This document shows, piece after piece, positions 26,590-33,423 of a DNA stretch of 33,423 nucleotides. Positions within the stretch are counted from its first letter, which is position 1. Each line of letters starts with the position of its first letter. Position numbers and translations under genes: made by a program. Under the pieces are notes generated by a model. It searched no databases. It saw only the letters and a list, made by a program, of their open reading frames with translations, and had not been told where the DNA came from. The stretch lies in assembly GCA_002007295.1 (NCBI GenBank), contig LNZM01000025.1, forward strand, positions 1 to 33,423. Reading direction: 5' to 3'. Source of the stretch: Candidatus Epulonipiscioides saccharophilum (GTDB taxonomy: Bacteria > Bacillota > Clostridia > Lachnospirales > Cellulosilyticaceae).

Positions 26590-27045
26590 TTTGTACTTTT
26601 CATTTGACCTTCGTAAGCGAAGCTGACGGATAAAGTAAAAGAGCGAAGCGACGCACTTGACCTTAGCCTTTCTCTTGAAGAAGGTGGCAACATTACTCCA
26701 CCTTGCCACTTCGTGGCGTTCCTCCTCAAAGAGGAGGACTATACGGATGGAGTAAAAGAACGAAGCGACGCACTTGACCTTAGTAAGTGAAGCTGACGAA
26801 TAAAGTAAAAGAGCGAAGCGACGCACTAAAATTAAATCACACTTGCAAATAGAGCCTTGCACTATTCCTTAGTCCACAACCCCTAAGTTTGTTTTGTACA
26901 GTGCACAACTCCATAAGCCGTCACAAAATTGCGGGACAGCGTGCACTTAAGCCTTCCTCTTGAGGAAGGTGGCAACGAAAGCTGACGGATAGAGTAAAAG
27001 AGCGAAGCGACGCATTTGACCTTCGCAAGCGAAGCTAACGAAAAA
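26590..27045. repeat. Composite block of palindromic repeats
   Basis: Fills the leuC-leuD gap. Contains at least three copies of a GATAAAGTAAAAGAGCGAAGCGACGCACTTGACCTT-type unit. Hairpins include GCCACttcGTGGC (26706-26718), a CTCCTC...GAGGAG pair and CCTTCCTCTTGAGGAAGG (26952-26969) followed by GGCAACGAAAGCTGACGG. The reading frame of 94 codons across it is translated repeat, not a gene. Confidence 0.78.
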
Positions 27046-27048
27046 TAT

Positions 27049-28311
27049 TTATAATTTCTCTGGATTTGTAATATACCCAGTCAACGCAGACGCAGCGGCG
27101 ACGGCTGGGCTGGCCAAATAAACTTCCGAGTCGGTATGCCCCATTCGGCCCACGAAGTTTCGGTTCGTCGTCGTAACGGCTCTTTCGCCGTCGGCCAAAA
27201 TACCCATGTGACCACCAAGGCATGGACCACAAGTTGGTGTACTCATTACGCATCCGGCTTTAACTAAATCGGTTATGATACCTTCTTCGATAGCATCTAG
27301 ATATATTTGTTGGGTGCCCGGGAATACTATGGCGCGAATACCTTTTGCGACTTTTTTTCCTCGTAAAATGTTAGCAGCCATTCTAAGGTCTTCGAGACGG
27401 CCGTTGGTGCACGAACCTATTACAACCTGATCTATTTTTATGTTCGATAGTTCGTCTGCGTCCTTTGTGTTGTCCGGAGAATGCGGACAAGCCACAGTTG
27501 GATTGACTGAACTTAAGTCGATTGTTATTTCTTCATCGTAGTTAGCATCTGGATCTGCTTTGTAGACAATATAATCTCTATTGGTGCGACCTTTCAAATA
27601 TTCTACGGTGATTTCGTCTACTTCAAAAATTCCGTTTTTTGCTCCTGCTTCTATCGCCATATTGGCCATAGTTAGTCTAGAATCCATGGATAAATTTTTA
27701 ACGCCATCGCCTACAAATTCCATGGATTTGTATAGAGCACCGTCTACGCCAATTAGGCCGATTATGTGAAGGATTATATCTTTTCCGGAAACATATTTTC
27801 TTGGCGCGTTTATTAGATTAAATTTTATTGCTGCTGGCACTTTAAACCAGGATTTTCCTGTAGCCATACCTGCGGCCATATCTGTGCTTCCGATTCCGGT
27901 TGAAAAAGCGCCGAGAGCACCGTATGTGCAGGTGTGAGAATCGGCACCGATTACGACATCGCCAGGGACAACTAGGCCTTTTTCTGGAATTAAAGCATGT
28001 TCGATGCCCATTTCACCAACTTCAAAATAATTTTCTATATCTTTATCGAGTGCAAATTCTCTTACGCATTTACATTGTATTGCTGCCTGAATATCTTTGG
28101 CTGGAGTAAAGTGATCCGGAACTATCACTACTTTAGATTTATCGAATACGTCTGTGATACCTATTTTGTTAAATTCGGTTATGGCCACGGGTGTTGTTAT
28201 ATCATTACCTAAGACAAGATCTAATTTTGCTTCAATCAATTGTCCGGCCTCAACGAAATCCAAGTCGGCATGTGCAGCTAAGATTTTTTGGGTCATTGTC
28301 ATGCTTTTCAT
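27049..28311 (-). CDS. leuC: 3-isopropylmalate dehydratase, large subunit
   Basis: A 420-residue aconitase-superfamily protein carrying the [4Fe-4S] cluster through C301 ([11 protein letters not shown]), C361 and C364 ([12 protein letters not shown]). [23 protein letters not shown] (about 122-144) is the other hallmark. The short 420-residue form matches the archaeal/Clostridial LeuC type. The ATG at 28311 has AAAGGAG upstream; a second in-frame ATG three codons on is less well placed. It is 33 bases from leuA and almost certainly co-transcribed with it. Confidence 0.96.
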   Translation of the reverse strand: MKSMTMTQKILAAHADLDFVEAGQLIEAKLDLVLGNDITTPVAITEFNKIGITDVFDKSKVVIVPDHFTPAKDIQAAIQCKCVREFALDKDIENYFEVGEMGIEHALIPEKGLVVPGDVVIGADSHTCTYGALGAFSTGIGSTDMAAGMATGKSWFKVPAAIKFNLINAPRKYVSGKDIILHIIGLIGVDGALYKSMEFVGDGVKNLSMDSRLTMANMAIEAGAKNGIFEVDEITVEYLKGRTNRDYIVYKADPDANYDEEITIDLSSVNPTVACPHSPDNTKDADELSNIKIDQVVIGSCTNGRLEDLRMAANILRGKKVAKGIRAIVFPGTQQIYLDAIEEGIITDLVKAGCVMSTPTCGPCLGGHMGILADGERAVTTTNRNFVGRMGHTDSEVYLASPAVAAASALTGYITNPEKL

Positions 28312-28344
28312 GATAAAAACTCTCCTTTTATATTATAGATTATA

Positions 28345-29874
28345 TTATCGATTTTCTTCAAAAACCATATTATTTATCGCAGAAAGATAAGCTAAAATAC
28401 TTGCTTCTACAATGTCTACACTAATGCCGTATCCGTTATAAATATTGCCTTCAATATTTTTTAATTTTACGTAAACTTCACCCTGCGCATCTGTTCCACC
28501 AGTCACGGCCGAAATCAAAAAATCCTCTAAAACGAAAGCCTTACCAATTAAATGATCTATAGCATGGTAGGAGGCATCAATCGGCCCATAGTAAGATGAA
28601 GCGACTTCTTCTAAGACTTCGGATTCATTGGTTATCAAATTTGTATAAATAAGTTTCATGCTCGAAGTTGTAGTTATCGTATTGCCGGAATTAATTACGA
28701 AACAATCTAGCTTGTAAGTCTGAGGTACTTGAACATTTCTTCTCATAGCAAGCAATTGGATATCTAAATCGGTGACATTTTTCTTTTTATCGGCAAGAGA
28801 CTTAAAGCTATCGAATAAAGAGTTAACATCATTTTCGGGGAATTTAAATCCAAGTTCATGCAGTCTATCAACGAAAGCATGCTTGCCGGAGTGTTTACCT
28901 AAGACCATGCGTTTATCAGCGAGGCCGATAGATTTAGGGGTCATAATTTCGTAAGTTAATTTATTACTCAACATACCATGTTGGTGTATGCCAGACTCAT
29001 GAGCGAAAGCGTTATCACCAACGATGGCCTTATTCGGCTGAACTTTAACGCCCGTAAGATTAGTTAAGAGCTTGCTAGTTGGATAAATTTCCTGAGTATT
29101 AATATTAGTTTGGTAAGGATAAACATCTGGCCTAGTTTTCAAATTCATAATAATTTCTTCTAACGCAGCATTCCCGGCTCGTTCGCCAATACCATTGATA
29201 GTACATTCTACTTGATTAGCACCGGCTTGGATAGCGGATAAAGTATTAGCCACACCCATACCAAGATCGTTATGACAATGAATGGATAGATCGACATTTT
29301 CGATACCACGAACATTTTCTTTTATGCCCTTTATGAGGTTGTAAATTTCTAAAGGAGATGTATAGCCGACGGTGTCCGGAATGTTAAGGACTGTAGCGCC
29401 GGATTTTATGGCTTGTTCTAAGACTTTGTATAAAAATTCCGGTCTAGAGCGCGTAGCGTCTTCTGCGGAAAATTCTATGGATTGACAGAATTTTTTAGCG
29501 TACTTCACCATTTCGGCTGTTATTTCTAATATATCCTGTTCGGTTTTTTGTAGCTTGTACTTCATGTGAATGTCAGATGTAGCGATAAAAGTATGGATTC
29601 TCGGATATGCTGCGTGTTTCAAAGCTTCGGCCGAGGCATCGATATCCTTCTTTAAGGCACGAGAAAGGCTAGCTACTTCTGCATTTTTTATTAATTTTGC
29701 AACTTCAACTACGGAGTTAAAGTCTCCTTTGGATGCTATAGCAAAGCCGGCCTCGATGATATCTACACCTAATTTTTCGAGTTGAAAGGCCATTTCTATT
29801 TTTTCCGAAAGGTTCATGCTATAACCGGGTGCTTGTTCTCCATCACGTAATGTTGTATCAAATATTTTAATCAT
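28345..29874 (-). CDS. leuA: 2-isopropylmalate synthase
   Basis: A 509-residue enzyme committing 2-ketoisovalerate and acetyl-CoA to leucine. HMGL-like TIM barrel with TTLRDGEQAPG (7-17; R10, D11 metal), SIHCHNDLGMGVANTL (197-212; H199, H201 metal) and NGIGERAGNAALEE (227-240). The C-terminal LeuA regulatory domain (about 375-505) includes GGTDAQGEVYVKL, so leucine feedback is expected. I chose ATG 29874, which gives MIKIFDTTLRDGEQ and has AAAGGGTG 6 bases upstream; a GTG at 29883 lies directly on that ribosome binding site. It has its own promoter at 29907-29936. Confidence 0.95.
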   Translation of the reverse strand: MIKIFDTTLRDGEQAPGYSMNLSEKIEMAFQLEKLGVDIIEAGFAIASKGDFNSVVEVAKLIKNAEVASLSRALKKDIDASAEALKHAAYPRIHTFIATSDIHMKYKLQKTEQDILEITAEMVKYAKKFCQSIEFSAEDATRSRPEFLYKVLEQAIKSGATVLNIPDTVGYTSPLEIYNLIKGIKENVRGIENVDLSIHCHNDLGMGVANTLSAIQAGANQVECTINGIGERAGNAALEEIIMNLKTRPDVYPYQTNINTQEIYPTSKLLTNLTGVKVQPNKAIVGDNAFAHESGIHQHGMLSNKLTYEIMTPKSIGLADKRMVLGKHSGKHAFVDRLHELGFKFPENDVNSLFDSFKSLADKKKNVTDLDIQLLAMRRNVQVPQTYKLDCFVINSGNTITTTSSMKLIYTNLITNESEVLEEVASSYYGPIDASYHAIDHLIGKAFVLEDFLISAVTGGTDAQGEVYVKLKNIEGNIYNGYGISVDIVEASILAYLSAINNMVFEENR

Positions 29875-29906
29875 ATTTTTCACCCTTTTTTAAGTCTATT
29901 TTATAT

Positions 29907-29936
29907 TTTATAAGTCGTTAAACCTGCGAAAGTCAA
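29907..29936 (-). promoter_or_regulatory. Probable leuA promoter
   Basis: Minus strand TTGACT (29936-29931), 18-base spacer, TATAAA (29912-29907), about 35 bases from the leuA start. The -35 is at the edge of the adjoining repeat block. Confidence 0.55.
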
Positions 29937-30340
29937 GTGCGAAGTGCGGGGCGACCAAAATTGTGATAAAAAATTGCGGGGAAGCGGCCCTGCTCCTCTT
30001 CCAGGCATACATGGGAACTTAAGGTCAGTTACTGCTTACTACGCCCTCTGTCTTCACAAAATTGCGGGGAAGCGGTGCCTCCCTCCGGGAGGGAGGTGGC
30101 CGCGAAGCGGACGGAGGGAGAAAGCGTGCCTACAAATTTTAGTTACTAATCTGAGTTGTCATTTTGCACTTTTCTCTCCGTCATTTTGTGACTTCTTAAG
30201 TTCCCGGCTATGCCCCTTCCAGGGGAACTGTCAGCGCAGCTGACTGAGGGGTTCTACAAGTTGTGCTTACTTCGTTTTAATTCCTCAGTTTATTTTGTTG
30301 CAGGTGCACTCCCACTTCAGTTTGCACAAAATTGGAGGTT
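29937..30340. repeat. Composite block of palindromic repeats
   Basis: Between ilvC and leuA. Holds a subfamily C element (30060-30130: ACAAAATTGCGGGG, AGCGGTGCC, hairpin CCTCCCTCCGGGAGGGAGG, then GGCCGCGAAGCGGACGGAGGGAG and AAAGCGTGCC) and a subfamily B element near 30195-30255 (CTTAAGTTCCC, TTCCAGGGGAA, GTCAGCgcaGCTGAC, TGAGGGGTTCTACAAG). The subfamily C element recurs at 31712-31785. No gene. Confidence 0.8.
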
Positions 30341-30343
30341 ATA

Positions 30344-31330
30344 TTAGTTCCAAATCATTTTATCACGTAATTCTTTACCTACTACTTCGACGTTATGTTC
30401 TTGTTCTTGTTTACGTCTAGTATTAAAAGTTGGGCGGTTATTTTTATTTTCAGCGATCCAATTTTTAGCGAAAGTACCGTCTTGGATTTCGGATAAGACT
30501 TTTTTCATTTCTTTTTTAGTTTCGTCGGTTATGATTCTTTGGCCGATTGAGTAATCACCGTATTCTGCAGTATCAGAAATGGAATAACGCATGAAATTTA
30601 ATCCACCTTTGTTGACTAGGTCAATGATAAGTTTCATTTCATGAACGCATTCGAAGTAAGCACTTTCTGGCTGATAGCCGGCTTCTACAAGAGTTTCGAA
30701 TCCAGCCTTCATAAGTTCAGCAACACCGCCACAAAGAACAGCTTGTTCTCCAAATAAGTCGGTTTCGGTTTCTTCTTTAAAAGTAGTTTCTAGGATACCA
30801 GCTCTGGCCCCACCGATTCCAGCCGCATAAGCTAGGGCGATGTCCTTTGCGTTGCCGGTAGCGTCTTGGTAGACAGCGATTAAACATGGTACGCCTTTAC
30901 CAAATTCGTATTCGCTACGAACTGTATGGCCCGGACCTTTTGGAGCTATCATAATAACGTTAACGTCTTTTGGTGGCTCAATTTGCTTGTACTGAATGTT
31001 AAAACCATGAGCGAATGCTAAAGTTTTACCAGCGGATAAACCAGGCTCGATACTTTCTTTATAGATAGAAGGCTGTTTTTCATCGTTAACCAAGATCATG
31101 ATTAAATCAGCAGCTGCTGACGCGTCTTTGGCCGTCATTACTTTTAGACCAGCTTCTTCTGCTTTTTTCCAAGATGGACTACCGTCGTATAATCCTACGA
31201 TTACATCGAATCCGGATTCATGAAGGTTTAGAGCATGGGCATGGCCTTGGGAGCCGTAGCCGATTATAGCTATTCTTTTATCCTTTAATATAGTTTCATT
31301 GCAGTCGCTTGCGTAAAATAATTGTGCCAT
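30344..31330 (-). CDS. ilvC: Ketol-acid reductoisomerase (class I)
   Basis: A 328-residue enzyme that isomerises and reduces acetolactate or acetohydroxybutyrate. Rossmann motif [13 protein letters not shown] 24-36; catalytic metal ligands D191 and E195 (DLFGEQ), E227 and E231 (ECVHE). The cofactor loop after strand beta-2 reads [12 protein letters not shown] (45-56); most class I enzymes have Arg where this has Y48, followed here by acidic D49, so NADPH preference may be weakened. The ATG at 31330 follows AAAGGAG. It has a consensus promoter with a leader of only about 50 bases, so no T-box fits. It is the first gene of the ilvC-leuACD series. Confidence 0.96.
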   Translation of the reverse strand: MAQLFYASDCNETILKDKRIAIIGYGSQGHAHALNLHESGFDVIVGLYDGSPSWKKAEEAGLKVMTAKDASAAADLIMILVNDEKQPSIYKESIEPGLSAGKTLAFAHGFNIQYKQIEPPKDVNVIMIAPKGPGHTVRSEYEFGKGVPCLIAVYQDATGNAKDIALAYAAGIGGARAGILETTFKEETETDLFGEQAVLCGGVAELMKAGFETLVEAGYQPESAYFECVHEMKLIIDLVNKGGLNFMRYSISDTAEYGDYSIGQRIITDETKKEMKKVLSEIQDGTFAKNWIAENKNNRPTFNTRRKQEQEHNVEVVGKELRDKMIWN

Positions 31331-31385
31331 TTTTAAAAAACTCCTTTAAGTCAAATTTTTAAAATTTTACTATAATACATTTCTT

Positions 31386-31414
31386 ATTTTAACAATCTAA
31401 AAATGCAATGTCAA
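31386..31414 (-). promoter_or_regulatory. ilvC promoter
   Basis: Minus strand TTGACA (31414-31409), 17-base spacer, TAAAAT (31391-31386), about 56 bases upstream of the ATG. Near-consensus. An A/T-rich AATTTT...AAATTT stretch between promoter and gene matches the CodY motif only weakly (about 11 of 15). Confidence 0.8.
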
Positions 31415-31439
31415 GCACCGTAGCCGTTAAATTTATTGC

Positions 31440-31890
31440 AGATTACTCTCTAGCCTTCCTTCGCAATTTAGCAAAACTGATGAAAGGAGCAAGTCAAGGG
31501 GCTACCGTTCCGGAGACTCCAACGAAGTAGAAACATTATCTAAGTTGTTGACCAAGGGGCTGTCGCATTAATAACCTAAAAATTACCCGTTCACCAACCC
31601 CATTAGTTAGCTAAATTCAAGTTTGTAACTTTTTTTATTTTAAAGATTAAAGGATTACGTTCTGGTTCCGTCATCTGGTGACAGCTCTCGGCGACAACTC
31701 ACATAGAAAACAAAATTGCGGGACAGCGGTGCCTCCCTCCGAGAGGGAGGTGTCAGCGTAAGCTGACGGAGGGAGAAAGCGTGCATACAAAGTTTTATTG
31801 CTTTAAAGTAAATTGTAAATTTTGCAAGTTTAAATCATTTTTCTATCATATGCGACAGTCCCTACTACGAAGTGACTGAGAGGTTAGCTT
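31440..31890. repeat. Palindromic repeats between DUF445 and ilvC
   Basis: Contains the 35-base element 31523-31557 that matches 8254-8288, and a subfamily C element at 31712-31785 (hairpin CCTCCCTCCGAGAGGGAGG, GTCAGCgtaaGCTGAC, GGAGGGAGAAAGCGTGC). Degenerate fragments ending in TGACTGAGAGG lie at 31862-31885. No gene and no clear terminator for the DUF445 gene. Confidence 0.75.
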
Positions 31891-31891
31891 A

Positions 31892-32776
31892 TCACATCAG
31901 GCATCCAATAATTGCGCCTAAAACTATTCCAAGATAGATGATAGCATTCAATTCTTTTTGGACTACTTGTAAAATCAGCTGTTCTAATTTTGCAGGCGAA
32001 TAATTCTTAACCTTTTCCTCTATAACTTGCGCTATATTAATTTTCTGCAATATAGATTCTACTTGGGTATCAATAAATTTTGTATATATTTTGTTTGCCA
32101 TATCTGTTATTAGGTCTTCATACTCCATTAATTTTTGTGCAAATTCTGACATTGGTTGATCGAAGAACTTGTCCACTTCTTCGGTTGTAGAATTGAACAC
32201 ATAATCATAAATTCTGTCTCGAATAAATTGGTTGATAAGCTCTTTGGCCTTTTCAGAGATGGTAGCAATAAAAGAGTCGCCGACAAACATTTTTAGAGGG
32301 CCTAAGTGATCTTTGAGAGCATTCAAGATTTCGTTTACGATTACTTCGCTTATGTTGCTATTTTGTATGCTCTTTGTTATAGCAACGGATATGTTCTCTA
32401 CAGCGATAGATTTATAGAAATTTATATCCTGTATTTGTAGATCCGATTCTAGATACTCTTGTAAGGTTACCTCTATTTCAGATAAGCTGTCCATGAAAGA
32501 ATGGATAGAATGAGATATACAAGAATATATTTCTGGCGAACGAAGCTTGGATTTCAAAATCTCTAAATCCAGCAACTCACTTTCTACAACTCGTCCTATT
32601 TCGGCCGCAATCCTTTTTTGTTCTTTCGGTATCATTCCGGGCGTAAATGGCATGGTCTTGCCAAATATAACTATTGGCCTAAGTGGTCTAAATAGCATTT
32701 TGATGGCTAGGCTGTTTGTTACAAATCCGATAGCGCCACCGACAATTGGACCGATTAACATTTCTACTTCAAACAT
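31892..32776 (-). CDS. DUF445 family membrane protein (YheB-like)
   Basis: A 294-residue protein of the DUF445 family. The N-terminus is a membrane segment with the family motif GPIVGGAIGFVTNSLAIKMLFRPLRP, followed by PFTPGMIPKEQKRIA, then a long amphipathic, mostly helical region (about 60-270), and a C-terminal membrane segment (IIYLGIVLGAIIGCLM). Both ends are thus membrane-inserted with the helical part on one side. Known relatives in spore formers include YheB; the molecular role is not known. The ATG at 32776 follows AAGGAG. It stands alone, separated from ilvC by repeats. Confidence 0.88.
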   Translation of the reverse strand: MFEVEMLIGPIVGGAIGFVTNSLAIKMLFRPLRPIVIFGKTMPFTPGMIPKEQKRIAAEIGRVVESELLDLEILKSKLRSPEIYSCISHSIHSFMDSLSEIEVTLQEYLESDLQIQDINFYKSIAVENISVAITKSIQNSNISEVIVNEILNALKDHLGPLKMFVGDSFIATISEKAKELINQFIRDRIYDYVFNSTTEEVDKFFDQPMSEFAQKLMEYEDLITDMANKIYTKFIDTQVESILQKINIAQVIEEKVKNYSPAKLEQLILQVVQKELNAIIYLGIVLGAIIGCLM

Positions 32777-32884
32777 TTTTTTACTCCTTAAATAAATTTT
32801 ATATAAAGTATTTCCACTTTGTTTATATTTAATAATATGTAGAAAAATTTCTCAATAAGCTACACTGATAAGTACACTCCTCAG

Positions 32885-32926
32885 TCAGCTTTCGCCATTG
32901 CTTAAAAAATATTTGTTTTTTTTCAT
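32885..32926 (-). pseudogene. Possible gene remnant: 13-codon start cut by a repeat
   Basis: An AAGGAGATATT ribosome binding site precedes ATG 32926 and MKKNKYFLSNGES-stop. The last codons lie in a GGCGAAAGCTGACTGAGGAG palindromic repeat piece. It starts 16 bases after the yesL stop, so it looks like the beginning of a lost downstream gene that was truncated at a repeat. A real 13-residue peptide cannot be excluded. Confidence 0.35.
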
Positions 32927-32942
32927 AATATCTCCTTGACTC

Positions 32943-33423
32943 TTAAAGATACCTTTTAAATATTTTATAAAGGAAAAACGAGTTTATATATGCTGTTAGG
33001 GCAAATCCGAAGAAGAACCAACAGAATGAGTATAAGGGTAAAAGGGCTGTATCAACGTATGTTAAGCTGATCGGAAATACTGAGATAATAATCAGCAAAA
33101 AGGTAGTCGGCAAATTTGTGATAATAAAGATTAAACTATTTTTAGATAAGTTTAGCAGAGAATTTTCAAAGGTAGCTATAACCGGAAATATGTAAATGCT
33201 AAGCATTAAAATTAGGATCATAATAAAAACAGTCATATAAAGCAAAGGTTTTAAATCGAGATAAATAGTGAAGCGTAAATTACAGAGTAAAATGGCGGCG
33301 CAAATTAATATGCTAATCCATGCAGTAGAGGATTGAATAAAATTAAGTTTAAAGCTAGCGAAATAAGTTTTTATAATTGACGTTTTATGTTGGCCTTTAA
33401 TAGTTTTTAAGCTACAGCTATAT
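32943..33423 (-). CDS. yesL: YesL (DUF624) family membrane protein, 5' partial
   Basis: The frame is open to the window edge, giving 160 C-terminal residues; an internal TTG at 33245 is not the start. The sequence begins SCSLKTIKGQHKTSIIKTYFASFKLNF in pieces typical of DUF624 (the YFxSFKxNFxQ block), then hydrophobic segments, IFPVIATFENS, and the C-terminal FGFALTAYINSFFLYKIFKRYL-type ending. About four membrane segments are visible. In Bacillus, yesL lies in a rhamnogalacturonan locus, and relatives often sit beside carbohydrate ABC transporter genes; whether that applies here is outside the window. Function unknown. Confidence 0.8.
   Translation of the reverse strand, partial: YSCSLKTIKGQHKTSIIKTYFASFKLNFIQSSTAWISILICAAILLCNLRFTIYLDLKPLLYMTVFIMILILMLSIYIFPVIATFENSLLNLSKNSLIFIITNLPTTFLLIIISVFPISLTYVDTALLPLYSFCWFFFGFALTAYINSFFLYKIFKRYL

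Noticed and set aside
26578-26862. 94-codon minus-strand frame between leuC and leuD
   Set aside because: Made wholly of repeat units; no start signal.
30065-30100. T-box-like sequence (minus strand AGGGAGGCACCGCT) between ilvC and leuA
   Set aside because: It lies inside a subfamily C repeat that recurs upstream of ilvC at 31712-31785, and has no specifier stem or terminator/antiterminator arrangement.
31340-31375. CodY box upstream of ilvC
   Set aside because: At best about 11 of 15 matches in a very A/T-rich stretch, no better than chance there.

Overview
The window looks like chromosomal DNA of a low-GC Gram-positive anaerobe of the Clostridia, probably Lachnospirales. Four things point that way: the 5' end of a Firmicutes-type 16S rRNA, a DUF3881 gene, a YesL (DUF624) gene and a stand-alone zinc-free S4 gene, plus strong AAGGAGG ribosome binding sites throughout. 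Three secreted GH86-like glycoside hydrolases (agarase/porphyranase type) suggest a host that meets red-algal polysaccharide, for example in the gut of an alga-eating fish. That ecological reading is inference. Nearly everything lies on the minus strand; the one plus-strand gene is rpsD.

Layout, left to right. (1) 1-534: 16S rRNA 5' end, its leader and a near-consensus promoter. (2) 535-8150: a tandem array of three paralogous secreted hydrolases; the one at the upstream end of the array is split by one in-frame TAG. (3) 8530-12450: DUF3881, two small zinc-knuckle proteins, a polysaccharide deacetylase, rpsD, and a 45-residue Cys-rich protein. (4) 12451-18998: ilvB, ilvD, ilvE, leuB. (5) 19124-25085: a YclNOPQ-type catechol-siderophore importer with two binding-protein genes and three look-alike promoter/operator regions. 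(6) 25237-31414: a truncated leuD copy, then leuD, leuC, leuA, ilvC. (7) 31892-33423: DUF445 and a partial yesL gene.

Together the ilv/leu genes cover valine, leucine and isoleucine synthesis from pyruvate/2-ketobutyrate (IlvB, IlvC, IlvD, IlvE) and the leucine branch (LeuA, LeuCD, LeuB). No ilvN regulatory subunit, ilvA or T-box leader is present. The iron-uptake cluster sits between leuD and leuB and is bounded by 124-125 bp direct repeats that carry the leuD terminator, so it appears to have entered a once continuous leu locus.

Two patterns stand out. First, four genes (leuD, yclO, ilvB, ilvD) are each followed by an extra copy of their own 3' end. In leuD and yclO the differences are almost all synonymous, so these tails diverged while still coding and look like displaced allele ends. 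Second, almost every intergenic gap over 150 bp is filled with short palindromic elements in several subfamilies whose stems covary.
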